A model generated the notes under the pieces. It was not told the DNA's origin. It saw nothing but the letters and a program-made list of their open reading frames with translations, and did no database searches. This document shows, in pieces, positions 33,799 through 45,366 of a stretch of 64,000 bases of DNA. Source of the stretch: Colletotrichum lupini (lineage: Eukaryota; Ascomycota; Sordariomycetes; Glomerellales; Glomerellaceae); assembly GCF_023278565.1 (NCBI RefSeq), contig NC_064680.1, positions 3,348,001-3,412,000 of the forward strand, given 5' to 3'. Every line of letters starts with the position of its first letter. The stretch's first letter is position 1. The position numbers and the translations under genes were made by a program.

Positions 33799-34185
33799 TA
33801 TATAAGTGAATGGCAGCTGCGCTGGGAGAGTCTTGTTGCGGTCATTTCCATACGGCGCGAAACCCGTCTAGCCAAGCCAGTGTGCGGCGTGATTCGTTCA
33901 AGGCGTCTAAGGCTGGTCAGGGATTCGAATCCCTCGACCCCCAAAATCAGTCGCCAAGCGCTGCATGTCTCTAGAACCCTGGCTTCAAGGTGACTTTGAA
34001 TGCCCAGCTTGGGGCATAGGAAATTGAAGCACAGCCATTGTGCCTGCATGGAGTTGCGAGTTATTAATCGCAGCGTTCCGTCCCGCACCAAACCAATGCT
34101 TTTCTCGCGTTCTCTTCCCCGTCGTGCCGAAACTCTCTCTCTCACCTTTCTTCAAGATTGCTCGGGGCAGCACCCATCGTTGACA

Positions 34186-35096
34186 ATGCATCTGCCGCTG
34201 CTACCATGGCGGCTTCTCCTCGCAACGGTGCCGCTGGTCACGGCGGTGGCGGGCCAGAGGTGTTACTGGCCCAACGGCGTCGAGGCGACGCAGGCGGTAG
34301 CCTGTCCCGTCGCCGGCGGTACCGAGGTCGCGGCGTGCTGCTTCCAGAATCATTATTGCATGAGCAACGGCCTCTGCTTCTCGCAGACGGAGCTGAGCTT
34401 CTACCGCGGCGCGTGTACGGATCAGAATTGGTCGAGGAGCGGGTGTCCGAAGTACTGCGACAAGGAGGAGATTACCGGCGGAGGTAAGAAACTCACTTCT
34501 TGGTAGGAAGACGGGGAAGAGATTCTTCCCTTGTTTTGGGGGAGTTCTGTGCCTTTGGTTAGTATGAACTGACCTTTACGATAGTCCCCGGCCGGCATTG
34601 CGGTGTCGCGTTATGCGGCGACAAGAAATTCGCATGTCAAAACTCGGGCAACTGCGCAAACTACACCTTTGGCGTTCCCGCGGGCCGGATGCTGCTCAAC
34701 GAGTATCTGAAATCAGACCTCGGCGACCTCGCGACGACGACGGTGACCGCGACCGCGGCAGTAGCAGGACAAAGCACCGGGGCCGCCGCAACGTGTTCCG
34801 CGACCGCGGCAGAGTCCAGTAGTAGCAACGGGATCTCGACGGGCGCGGCGGCGGGAATCGGGGTGGGCATCGGCACCCCGCTGGCGCTGGCGATCGCGGC
34901 GCTGACCGTCATGTTGTTGCGCGAGAAGAGGAAGACGAGGGCGGCGCTGTCGAGCCAGGTGGATTCTTCCGGGACGGGCCCGTCGTCGCCGTGGGCTAAG
35001 TCGGAGCGGACGGCGTATGTGCCGGTTGAGGTTCACGGACAGCCTGTGCCGAACGAGATGTCTAGTAACCATGATAGGAGACATGAGCTTTCTTGA
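34186..35096 (+). CDS. Secreted-type single-pass membrane protein, Cys-rich ectodomain
   Basis: Two exons: 34186-34483 and 34585-35096 (269 residues). A signal peptide is clear (MHLPLLPWRLLLATVPLVTA, cleavage near VAG|QR). The ectodomain, residues about 23-150, has more than a dozen Cys in a pattern such as CYWPNG, ACCFQNHYCMSNGLC, CPKYC, HCGVALCG and GNCANYTFG, suggesting several disulfides. A Ser/Thr/Ala-rich stalk follows (TVTATAAVAG), then one membrane helix (GIGVGIGTPLALAIAALTVM) with a basic stop-transfer REKRKTR and a cytosolic tail of about 55 residues. This architecture is shared by many fungal surface proteins, including possible wall-stress sensors. No specific function is claimed. 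It starts 388 bp after the Fot1-type element. Confidence 0.82.
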
Positions 35097-36514
35097 TGTT
35101 TGAGGCTTGATGGTGGCTGGAGGGGTTGGTAGTGTGAATATTCGAGTAGAAATGGGTTCCGCAGACTCTGAAACTGGAAGATTATCTACGTAGCCATAGC
35201 TATGAAATCCATGAATCTGTAGTTCTCTTCGATATCGTGCACTGGATCCTCTTGGCCGATAGGCCACCTCCCATGTTCCCAGATCACTACCGCTCAAGAT
35301 ACATGATTTAGTCTGTCACGTCATCCAATTTGGTCGAATCTGACACCTGGTAGGGTTCGGTGGATGGAAACTAAGATATGTTCTTGAAGACCATGGTACA
35401 TAGCGACTCTCAAGTTATACCATTATTGAGTAAGTCTGAAGCCGTTAGGGGTGGCTGAGAAGATACAAAAGCCACTATTGTGAAAGAATCTCATCGTGAA
35501 CTTCAATCTCATGTCCAGGGACATCGTTGGTAGCCAAATCGATGCGGTCGTTGTAATCAGTCGTCTTGCTTCCATATAGGGTGATGATTATTCAAGATGA
35601 GATGCCTGCTGCTCGGGTCATTGTAACTCCCTTAGGAAAGTTAGATCTCTTCATCGTCGCCCGTCATTTCAACCTCGGAAATCCCGAATTACCGCGAATT
35701 ACAACTCGACCACGAGTATCCCTTCCAACCAAATCAGACTTCTATACAGCTGCAGTTGCAATTCAGCTCAGACACAGGCTAGACAAGAGTTATTTCGGTT
35801 GACGCGCCAACGAGGCGAAGCACATGCAGGCGCCCCGGCGGCTACGACCCCAAGGCCAGCCAACCACCGCTCACCCACCCTCACCACCATCGCCATCGGG
35901 CGCCGTTTCGAAAAGGGTTCGTTAGTATCCGTAGACGGATTCCTGCCGTCGCGACAGCTTGCACATGAAGCGTTCATCATACGCTTGGCCCCCCCTCCTC
36001 TCCTCCCCCTTCTCACCGTTCGCGCTTCAGGGCTGAGGCTAAATTGCATGGGATGGAACGTGGCGTCGCCGGGCGGTCGCGTTTGCGCTTACCACGAGGG
36101 AGGCAGACAGACAATTGTCTCAGGAGAAGGGAAGGTAAGGCTCGTGCTGTCCCCAATCCCCAAAACAAGCTTGTTCGTGCATGGGTTTCTCAGCTCAATG
36201 AGGCATCGTATGAAAAGTGAACCCCCCAGGTGGCGCGCTGCATGGTAAGCTCGGTTGCCGCTTACAGTACCATCGTAGCCGGGGTTTGACGGTGTGTTCA
36301 CCCTTGCGAGCTGAGCTCTTATTCAAGTACTCGGCTGGCAGCCCAATCTCATTTTTTGCTCGTGTTTTCTTTTGATCTTGATGCCCTTCTTTCCGTTCAA
36401 TCTGTGATCGTCGTGCGCGTTCGCCTCGCCTTTTTCAACTCTCCTGGCAGGATATCGGAGCCAAAAAAAGAAGAAAAAAAAGGAAAGAAGAGAAAAACGA
36501 CAGAGGATTTAGGA
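35097..36514. other. Intergenic, no gene seen
   Basis: About 1.4 kb. The last 60 bases before the next gene are a purine tract (AAAAAAAGAAG followed by GGAAAGAAGAG) that would lie in its 5' UTR. Nothing else recognised. Confidence 0.5.
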
Positions 36515-37505
36515 ATGGCCGATCAAATCCAACACCGTCCCCACGCGGAGGCGACGGCGCCAGACCAGCCGGGCCTCGAAGCGGCACCGAGCCGGTACTC
36601 CACCGCGCCGATCCCGTACGACCCTTCCGAGTTCCAGAGCCCGTTGGAAAAGTCGACGTGGACGACAATCACGCAGGCCCATCACCCGGCGTATGCTTCC
36701 GCCGCGGCGGCAGACGCGCCGCCGCCAGAGAGACGGCGCGTTCTCGGACTGACGGTGCCTGTCTTCTGGGGCCTGGTGATTGCGCTGGTGGTTGTTCTTG
36801 CGGGGGGTATCGCCGGCGGTGTGGCGGGGGGTTTGGCGGCGCAAAAGGCCAACAGTTCGGCGGTGTCAGTGTAAGTTCACCTGTTTCTTCCACTTACTAG
36901 AGCAAGACGAGACCATAGTTGACTGATTCTAATGTCCATATAGAGACCCGTCTTCAACAGCCTCGGCAACAGCAGGCTCGCAATCGGCGCCTACAACCTC
37001 AAGCGCAAGCTCAGGCACAGAGTCCCAATCTTCCCGCTCGACAGCCACCTCATCCACCACGCGCTCAATCCCGACGGGCATCCGCTCCGCGCCAACGGAC
37101 GGAGGCTGCCCGAGTATCAACACGACGACCTACACGCCCACCGACGCCGGCGGCAACGCGATGAAGATCGGTTCTGGGTACTCGACGCAGACCTTCCGCC
37201 AGCTCTGCGAGGTGAATTACCCCTCGGGCGCGGCGTACGGAAATCCGGGTCTGTACGATATCCTCAAGGTGTACGTCTCGACGTTTGAGGAGTGTATGGC
37301 GCTGTGTGCGGCGCATAACCAGGCGTACGGGAGTAATCTCGCCAGCGGGGATGTCAAGGCGGGAGGGTATTGTCGGTCTGTTGCTATGATTAAGTTGCCG
37401 GGGGAGTATTGTTACCTGAAGAATGGTACTGGTAAGATGGACACGCAGGGGCACGCCAAGGATTTTATTAGTGGTGTTGTTATTTCTGGGCTGCCGGATG
37501 CGTAG
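36515..37505 (+). CDS. Type II single-pass membrane protein with Cys-containing C-terminal domain
   Basis: Two exons: 36515-36870 and 36944-37505 (305 residues). There is no signal peptide. A hydrophilic cytosolic N-terminus (about 80 residues) precedes one strong membrane helix (VPVFWGLVIALVVVLAGGIA followed by GGVAGGLAA). Next is a Ser/Thr-rich linker and a C-terminal domain with CPSINTTTY, FRQLCEVNYP, FEECMALCAAHN, GGYCRSVAMIK and GEYCYLKN. The last part, with an ECMALCA helix then C...C strands, resembles PAN/apple-type folds seen in many fungal surface proteins; this is inference. The C-terminus should face the wall. Together with the preceding gene it forms a pair of single-pass surface proteins between two transposon remnants. 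Confidence 0.82.
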
Positions 37506-38454
37506 GGCTGAGTATGTGGGAATGGGATGCCTGAAGTCTTTGGGTTTGGGGAGAGGCTGGAGTAATGACATCTACCGAACGGCTATATCATTGATTGCCG
37601 GCACTGAATGTATATACTTTGAACCCTATGACATATGATCAAAATGCCGATCCAAGGTCGACCTGTTGGTGTTTGCTCAAGGTACAGATGTACTGCAAGG
37701 CTGGATCATCGGTAGCTGAGGCTCTGTTTTGAGACTTCGACCATGAGCCGCCACCAAACACACAGCGGCAGTGAGTAGCTCGAGGACGATGGAGGTGTGA
37801 CTGAGGTGTGTGCGATGAGAGCGGGAAGAAGCGAGGTTCGGCGTGGTTGCATAAGAGAAGAGAGGCGCGACGGACATATCTGCCTATCAAGGCAGGGAAG
37901 ATAAGTTGCGGAGCAAAGTTGCCTTGCTGGTGTGCCAGAGATTGTGAATGAGGAGGATTCGTCTGGAGGCGGTTTTCTTAGTGTGCCTTGCGCTCTTCAC
38001 CGGGATATCGAACCCTCGGCCAGATTGAGTTAACCGTTTCTGGGCTGTTGAGATGGCAATAAAATAGACCTTGCTCGTCAACGTAGAAAGGGCTCTTCAC
38101 TGGCCGAAAGAAGGTATTGCAGACGTCCTTGGAGGAGGTTGGGAGGTTGAGCATGTGTTTATGGATCTTGATAATTCTACTTCACTCGGCCTGAGGGATT
38201 AGTAAGTCAGAAATATCCCCGAGCAAGCGCACTTGCGAAACGTAAGACTCGTAGCTGTGAGGAAACAACTCAGAGAAGCATGTGGCGTGGTTGAGGTTAT
38301 GAAGCAAATGAGTAAGGTATCTTCGGGGGAAAGAATTCATGGTGCAATATTGACTCATCCTTCTGATCGCGTGCGCGATAATTTTAAATACTTGAACGCA
38401 ACGATCGGGGCTATATCGCCGACTACAACGGCCTTGACTCCAACCCAGACATTA
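37506..38454. other. Intergenic, no gene seen
   Basis: About 950 bp of unique sequence up to the inverted-repeat element. No supported frame or RNA gene. Confidence 0.5.
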
Positions 38455-38506
38455 AGACTCCACCCCACACGACGGATCACCCCCTACGACAGATCACCCA
38501 ATTCGG
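38455..38506 (+). repeat. Left 52-bp terminal inverted repeat
   Basis: Identical to the reverse complement of 39197-39248; GC-rich against an AT-rich interior. Confidence 0.95.
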
Positions 38507-39196
38507 CCAGATTCAGCCAAAACCGCTATTCCATATATATATGAATAATTAAAAAATAAATATTTTAAAAAATACACAAGCTATAAAGAAATATATTTAG
38601 TATAGAAAGATATTTTAAAAAAATTATTTTATATTATATTATATAATAATATTAGATTTAAAATATGCTTCTTAATGTTAGTATTTACTAGTAATTTCTA
38701 TACAAATACTAACATTATACTATGTTATATAACTCTTTTATTTATTAGAAAAAATAAAATTTTAAAGTTAATTATTTTTAATAGATTTAAATTAAACTTA
38801 TATAAATAGCTTTTTATTAGTAATATAAGTATTATTATATAGAAATATTAAGTTATATTATAATAAGTAGTATTTATAAAAACTTGAATTTTCTAAGCTT
38901 ATGTAATTAGTATAACGCTAAAAATAGTATATTTAAGCTTAGAAAAATATTTGGAAAATTATAATATTTGAAAATACTTAGCTTTATTTATTTTTCATAA
39001 AGTTAGAAATCGTATTTTTATATAGTAAAAAACGTTATATTTAACTTAGTAATATCTTGATTATCATAATAGATTATAATTTATAAAAATTATTTTAGTA
39101 AAAAAACTATATATTATGTATCTAAAAGTATCTTTTATATATTTTTAATATTATAAAATGAAGTAGGTAGAATTAGTGGTTTTTGACTGAATTGTA

Positions 39197-39248
39197 CCGA
39201 ATTGGGTGATCTGTCGTAGGGGGTGATCCGTCGTGTGGGGTGGAGTCT
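39197..39248 (-). repeat. Right 52-bp terminal inverted repeat
   Basis: Perfect inverse of the left end, followed by TA at 39249-39250. Confidence 0.95.
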
Positions 39249-40197
39249 TAGTCTTATGAGGCAGGAGCTTCATTGACGTCAACAATTCCAAATCAAAGCT
39301 GATGCGATTGATAAGATTCCCAGCAGCATGAGAACCCTTGTAGATATAAAGTTCCCGACACCGGTGACCACCTCAGTCCACAAACCACGAGAAGACGAAG
39401 AGAGAGGTACCTAAGGTAGGTACACGGCACACCGTGCAGCAGATTTGTGGCTCGGAGCCGAGTTGCGTCACTCGGAAGAGCCTCGGCAAGTGGGGGCTAC
39501 CGACGGAACGGGGAGTCGGCGACTCGGTGCTTAGGTAATCCACACAGTCACGACAGAGAAACGGCACTCCGATCACGCATCCAGACCACATGTGGTTTGG
39601 CTTGGCCGTCTGACAAGACGCTATCAAATGCACCCTGAATCGTGCGGCAGGCCCCGATTAAAAATTTCTGGAATTCTGGAATCCACCACCACCAGCAGCG
39701 CAACGCATCAAGTCTCCCAGATCCCGGCCACCACCATTAGAAATCATTTTAGCTGTGCTGTTGCTGCAGAACCACTGTCTGTACTCCGTGCTACCACTAC
39801 CATCCCGGGTCTGCCGTCACGATAGCGGTCCACGAGTTTCCAAGCCTTGATTGGAAGCAAACCCCGTCGCCGTCGCCGTCGCCGTCCTGCCCCCTTCCAT
39901 TCGTTTTGCCCCTCCACCCCTCCTCTCTCTCACCCGCCCCCTGGCGTACTGTGAGTCTGTGGCACCCCCTCCTCCCCTCTTGCTGTACATATATCTCTCT
40001 TTTTCTGATACCCCGCCATTTCTTGGAGAGGATAGTGCGTGTTCCTGAACGCGCATATCACCGCCAAACTGTTCTCTTCAACCTTTAGACGAACAATCCT
40101 TCGCTCAAGCGCCACTGGTCTATCCTTTGCCGCAGCCACCACATCCCTCAAGAAGAACTCTACGAACCCTGTTGATTTAAAGTCAAGTGCCCGCAAA
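39249..40197. other. Upstream region of thioredoxin reductase
   Basis: About 950 bp. It contains a CGTCGC-type triplet run near 39866-39888 and a strongly CT-rich stretch 39890-40010. From 40036 the sequence is open in frame with the thioredoxin reductase start and encodes a presequence-like peptide but has no ATG. Confidence 0.5.
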
Positions 40198-41376
40198 ATG
40201 CACAACAAGGTTGTCAGTATGTCACGACTCTCCGCTCCTGCATTGTTGCCCCTCCTGCCGAACAGCAGAGACAAACATGCCTCTCAAGCCGTGATGGCTT
40301 CAAATCTTGCAATGCGCCTTGCTAACCTCATTCTACAGTCATTGGCTCTGGGCCTGCTGCCCACACCGCCGCCGTCTACCTGGCGCGCGCTGAGCTGAAG
40401 CGTAAGCCTCCTCCCACTTCCTCCCGTCCCCCCTACTCCAGGACCATCTCACTGACGATACTTCTCCCCTCCAGCCGTCCTTTACGAGGGCTTCATGGCC
40501 AACGGCATCGCCGCCGGCGGTCAGCTCACCACCACCACCGACGTCGAGAACTTCCCCGGTTTCCCCAAGGGCATCATGGGCGGCGAGCTCATGGACAACA
40601 TGAAGGCCCAGTCCGAGCGCTTCGGCACCACAATCATCTCCGACACCGTCGCCAACCTCGACCTCTCCTCCCGCCCCTTCAAGTACTCGACCGAGTTCGA
40701 GCCCGAGACCACCCACACCGCCGACGCCGTCATCCTCGCCACCGGCGCCTCCGCCAAGCGCCTGAACCTCCCCGGCGAGGAGAAGTACTGGCAAAACGGC
40801 GTCTCCGCCTGCGCCGTCTGCGACGGCGCCGTCCCCATCTTCCGGGGCAAGCACCTCGTCGTCATCGGCGGCGGCGACTCGGCCGCCGAGGAGGCCCTCT
40901 ACCTCACAAAGTACGGCTCCCACGTCACCGTCCTCGTCCGCCGCGACGTCCTCCGCGCCTCGCAGATCATGGCCAAGCGCCTCAAGGGCCACGAGAAGGT
41001 GACGATCCGCTGGAACTCGGCCGGCAAGGAGATCAAGGGCGGCGACGACGGCCTCATGAGCCACCTCGTCGTCAAGGACACCGTCACGGGCGAAGAGGAG
41101 ACGCTCGAGGCCAACGGTCTCTTCTACGCCATCGGCCACGAGCCCGCGACGTCCCTCGTCAAGGGACAGCTCGAGACCGACGAGGAGGGCTACGTCGTCA
41201 CCAAGCCCGGCACGCCGCTGACCAACATTGAGGGTGTCTTCGCCGCCGGTGACGTCCAGGACAAGAGATACAGACAGGCCATCACCAGTGCCGGTACCGG
41301 CTGCATGGCTGCCATGGACGCCGAGAAGTACCTCGCCGAGCTCGAGGACGGCGACCCCAAGGACCCTTCCAACTGA
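40198..41376 (+). CDS. trr1: Thioredoxin reductase (NADPH)
   Basis: Three exons: 40198-40216, 40339-40401 and 40475-41376 (327 residues), the size of low-molecular-weight fungal/bacterial thioredoxin reductases. The FAD-binding GxGxxA ([20 protein letters not shown]) is split by the first intron. [14 protein letters not shown], the redox-active CAVC (residues about 140-143), the NADPH-binding [13 protein letters not shown] followed by VRRD, and the C-terminal FAD motif [20 protein letters not shown] are all intact. The enzyme reduces thioredoxin with NADPH in the cytosol. The ATG at 40198 is the conserved cytosolic start. The in-frame sequence before it could encode a mitochondrial presequence if reached by a near-cognate start or an upstream exon. 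Codon use is strongly C-biased at third positions, as expected for a highly expressed gene. Confidence 0.95.
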
Positions 41377-42699
41377 CTAGATCATCACCTCTAAACTCAG
41401 GAAAAAAAAAAGAAGAGTCGTGAATGGGCTATTTGTGAGCCGCATAATGATATAGAAGAGCCTCTAGACTAGATATGCCGGCAAAAAGCACCGAAAAAAT
41501 AGACTTTGGAATTCAAGCGTATTAAAATCATTGTAGACAAAAAAGGGTGGTATTCTCCCATCGCCTCGGAGTCAGATCCGAGTCGACCGAAGCAGATCTC
41601 GGAGATATATGCCCCTGACCGCGTCCGCCGGTCCCCTACTTATGGCCGGGCTTTCCCGGATCTGCAGTCCTTGCGGTCACAGCTGCTCTCTCTTAATGCC
41701 TTTCCTGTTCCTTGATATTTGTTACACTACCACCCCGAGCTAAGACGTCAGCGTGGAGGCAACGTTATTATTCAAAGAGCCGCTGTTTCCCTCTTCAAAA
41801 ATCGAGGAGTGCGAATGAGGTCTTGTGTCGTCCCAAGTTTCTATGAAGCTTCCTGAGCTCAGGTACCCCCGTGTTTTTCCCTGCCTAGTACCTAACTCAA
41901 GTAATCTTCGCTGCAGAATCCAAGTCATCCCTTCGCCCCCCTCCACATCTCGGACTCCTTCTCATCCAAAGAGTCTGCTCATGCAGAAAGCAGACTCCTC
42001 CAACTCACCACTCCCCCCCAAGGCCTCAAGCCCACCGACCCCCCACATGAAGCTTAAAATACCTAACGACTGGTCCTACCGATACCTAATGCCCCAGAAA
42101 ATCCAGCGCCCAAAGAAACGATGCAGAGACACTTCCGTTCGCCAGCGCATGCGTGTCGCCTCGCTCGACCCACGAGGGACCATGCGGTATGCGGCTCGAA
42201 CGCTTGACGCCTTGCCCAAAGCATTCCTTTTCATCCACTCGTTGGTCCTTTTTTGCCGCATCGTCCGTTCCCACCCCCATCCCACCATCCATCCCATCCA
42301 AACTTGTCAATGGACCCGACTCGTAAAGACACGGGAGTTATTAGAGAGTAAAAAAAAGTCTCACTATGGGCTTTCTCCAATGAGCTCCCGTGGGGCGGGG
42401 TAAGGTGAAGTAGCGCAGGCGTTTCAAACCACGCATCGCCCATGATCAGCCCATTATGTACCTTGATCTGTATCTCGTACCATGTGCCGTGAACTGGAGA
42501 GAGAGAGTGAGAGTTTCTTCTTATACTTGAGTTCGCCTTCTTCGTCTTCTTCTTCCCATCTCCACTTTGTGTCAAAAGCGAAAACAGTAAACCAAGGCCC
42601 GACGACATCTTCCTCTTCCCCGGCCCAACTCCAACTCAGAAGCATTCGGGAAATAAGTAACAGAATCCACCGCCTACCCTTCTCCCCAAGATCGACAAT
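41377..42699. other. Intergenic, no gene seen
   Basis: About 1.3 kb with only overlapping low-complexity frames in several phases. No recognisable domain, RNA gene or repeat. Confidence 0.5.
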
Positions 42700-43161
42700 A
42701 TGCCAAGCAGTAAGGGGTATTCGTACAAGAGAAACAGCCAGGTAATTTGAGAACCCAAAGCCAATCCGAGGTTCTCGTCAAAGTAGCAAAATACTCACTG
42801 CGGGGGGGGGAATAAAAAGGGTAACTACTCCTGCGCTCGCGACTACGGAAATAGCAGCAGCAGCAGCTCTGCGAATCCGAACTCATACCAGTATCCCAGC
42901 GCGTGAGTGTCAATCATTCTTACTGTTGATCATCCTAGCCCAGTCTTCGACCCAAGATCTGGGGATGTACGTCTTGCGCAGGGCGTGGGAGGAGGCCAAA
43001 AAACCGAAAGACTGACGGAATCCTGCTAAACGATGGATAGAAGCGGCTCAATTCACTACTCAACCCCCAAGAGTGAGAGGTATGAAAACGACGGCAACGG
43101 CGGTTCACCGTACACCTCGGCCAGCGGATACCGAACATGCTCCGGGTACGGCAAAAAGTAA
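42700..43161 (+). CDS. Small Tyr/Ser/Asn-rich protein, paralogue A
   Basis: Found only by comparison with the gene at 44351. Three exons, 42700-42741, 42820-42902 and 43041-43161, give 81 residues without interruption, with the same intron phases as the paralogue. Matching blocks are KGYSYKRNSQ, GNYSCARDYGNSSSSSSANP, NSYQYPSA and YENDGNGGSPYTSASG, ending in GYGKK. All splice sites are GT-AG. Intron 1 contains a run of ten G just before its AG, and no polypyrimidine tract, so splicing could be weak. Compared with paralogue B the middle GSYYYSNPNGSTYYN block is shortened and altered (GSIHYSTPKSERYE). It is either a diverging paralogue or an early pseudogene. Function is unknown. Confidence 0.6.
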
Positions 43162-44350
43162 GCTTTGAGGGAACCTTACCTTGAGTTGGGGTGTTTACTC
43201 CGCACCTTGCGTGCCTTGTGACTGACTTGGTTCAAGTGTTGGAATGAAATAACGACAAGGGAGAACATTGTAATGCGTGACGACGGAGCGATTAGGTGAT
43301 TTTATTTGTTGGAATTGGGATGCTGGACTCTTTCTTCTTTGCCTCTAATGGGATGGGTACTCTGTTGTTTAGGGGTTTACGCGCAATTGGGATACCTGTA
43401 GCGAGACGCGGTAGCATATGAAATCTGGTTTCGGTTCGGAAGTGTAGGAACGAGAGGCGCGTGAGTTCAACAAGTGAGTTGGTGCTTGAGGGATGTCATT
43501 TGCTTTTTCCATGCAAGCTGATCCCTGAAACGTGGGGGACAGCTGTGCGAGTGAGGGGTTCTCTGGCTCTCATCCCACTCGACTGCCGGCTACATCGATT
43601 CATCGACAACGCGCTTGGGAGTAGTCTACTGCTTATGTGCTCTGCAAGCTAGAAGCCATTCCCAAGTTCTCAATCGCGGTCCCTCTGATTTTGTCTCTTT
43701 GGACATGATCGCTAGGCTCTTCTGTCAACTAAGATGTTTACCTATTTGATATGAGATCCACCCAAACATTGACAAGATACCAGGATGATCCCAGACCAGG
43801 TCACCAAAAGTGGCAGCTTGGTTGGCAGCGGGGGAAAGTGGACAAACGCTTATCTTGTCGGGGAAAAGCAATATACCAACATCGTGCTGCCCTTCGTCGC
43901 TGCTTCTCTACGCTACAAACTTGGTTGTGATCAGGTAGGCGCATAACGGGCAAAAAGAAGGAGAAACGATGCAATCACATGTCCTTGCCTGACTCGACTT
44001 TGGAGCTTTGACATGGGTCCCGCGGGAAGGCACATGAGAGCTTCTGGCAAGCCACAAGCAACACACAAAGTAAGATAAATTAAGGTAGGCAAGTAGCTTC
44101 CCAGTTGTCTCTGCCCGCTAACAATCAATCCGTGCGGGGCGGAAAAGCATACACAGACCTTGCGTGATCATACAAGGTGTTTTGCCTGGGTACCTACCTG
44201 CCTACCTTATTTAATCTCCCATAAACTCCCGGTGGCCTCACCCTTACATCCCCTCTTCTTCATCTCTCTACAACCCTCCTCCGATACCACGCATACAGAA
44301 CCATCCCAATCAACCACTTTCGTGTCAAGACTGACAAGCAAACAGCCAAG
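43162..44350. other. Intergenic, no gene seen
   Basis: About 1.2 kb between the two paralogues. No supported frame. The last 130 bases are a CT/CA-rich promoter-like leader of paralogue B. Confidence 0.5.
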
Positions 44351-44851
44351 ATGAGCGGACAAGGTTACGATTACAAGAGCTCCGGGACCAACAGCGAGGT
44401 ACTAATCAATCCCTCACTCCCGAAGCTGGCAGGAGCTTGGAGATGTACATGACTGACATATCGACTCACTGTTCAGGGCAACCACTACTGCGCCCGTGAC
44501 TACGGTAGCAGTGCTTCCAACTCCAACTCGTACCACTACTCTAACACGTGAGTCCAACTTGCTGCTCCTCCTCCTTGCCCGGATGACGATCGCTTGTCTG
44601 CGGTCGCTTTATTTTCCCCGGTTCTCAGTGCTCCAACCAGTATCTCTCGTCTTGCCCTTTCCTATTCGAGATATCAAGGAAAGAAAGCTGACCAGCACAT
44701 CTCAAGTGACGGATCCTACTACTACTCCAACCCCAACGGCAGCACCTACTACAACGATGGCAACGGCGGCTCAACCTACACCTCTCCCGGCGGCGAGAGA
44801 AGCTCGTCCGGCTATGGCAGTGGAAGCTCCGGTAGCTCTGGCAAGAAGTAA
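44351..44851 (+). CDS. Small Tyr/Ser/Asn/Gly-rich protein, paralogue B
   Basis: Three exons, 44351-44398, 44477-44547 and 44707-44851, give 87 residues: MSGQGYDYKSSGTNSE, then GNHYCARDYGSSASNSNSYH, then DGSYYYSNPNGSTYYNDGNG and a Gly/Ser tail ending SSGKK. The exon 3 acceptor (ATCTCAAG|TGACGG) is the only one in the region that keeps the frame. The protein is built of short Y-x-N/S repeats and is hydrophilic, with one Cys, no signal peptide and no membrane segment. Small proteins of this kind are widespread in filamentous ascomycetes; no function is known to me. Its low complexity suggests an intrinsically disordered protein. It has a paralogue with the same exon structure 1.65 kb upstream. 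Confidence 0.75.
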
Positions 44852-45346
44852 AGTGCTGGCACCTGCACAGCTTCTGATGGTATCAAGAGAGTAAACGGGG
44901 ACCCGTCGGAGGACCAGAATTGTATGGAGACATCGAGAGGTCTCAGTCCAGTAGCGACGGCGTCATTAAACCTTATGAATTCACATGCTGATATGACCTT
45001 TCATTCGCCCGCCTGTCTAGTCGTTTGAGAAGTGATACGCAGGAGGTTGAGGGAGACGTGGTCTGAGGGCCTGCTTTATCGGGATCTTCAGCAGAATGCC
45101 TTTTTGTCTTCCTGACCGGTCTCAAAGACAACGCCGCAACGACTATAAAATATTGAGATGGGAGCAAGGTCAGCGGTAGCACCCACACATGTGCGAGTGA
45201 TGCACATGGGATGAGGCTAATGGTTCTGTGATCCTACCTCATAAAATCAGGATGAATATGTTTCTGGATCAAGATTGAAGCAGCTCGTTCGGACGAGAGC
45301 CCATAGCCAAGACCCCTGGATATCAAGGTACTACCGACCGTTTCCC

Positions 45347-45366
45347 GTGACTGACGTATTCGTCAC
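45347..45366. repeat. Palindromic repeat unit 1
   Basis: GTGAC, ten-base loop TGACGTATTC, GTCAC. An alternative inner stem TGACG-TATT-CGTCA is also perfect. The flanks (CTGGATATCAAGGTACT before, CTAA after) are shared with unit 3. Confidence 0.7.

Larger units (their letters stand above)
38455..39248. mobile_element. Non-coding TIR element of 794 bp (MITE-like)
   Basis: The ends are a perfect 52-bp inverted repeat starting AGACTCCACCCCACACGACG, continuing imperfectly for about 20 bp more. TA flanks both ends (38453-38454 and 39249-39250). The interior is extremely AT-rich, has no coding frame and no transposase trace. Unlike the Fot1-type element its interior keeps many CA and TG dinucleotides, so RIP at CpA does not account for its AT content. 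It is best read as a non-autonomous element mobilised by a TA-targeting transposase, perhaps an internally deleted copy whose parent is not in the window. Confidence 0.85.

Noticed and set aside
33860..33945. tRNA-like 3' half on plus (AGGGATTCGAATCCCT T-arm followed by CGACCCCCA)
   Set aside because: The T-arm is perfect, but no matching 5' acceptor strand and no proper anticodon arm could be placed upstream. Not called as a gene.
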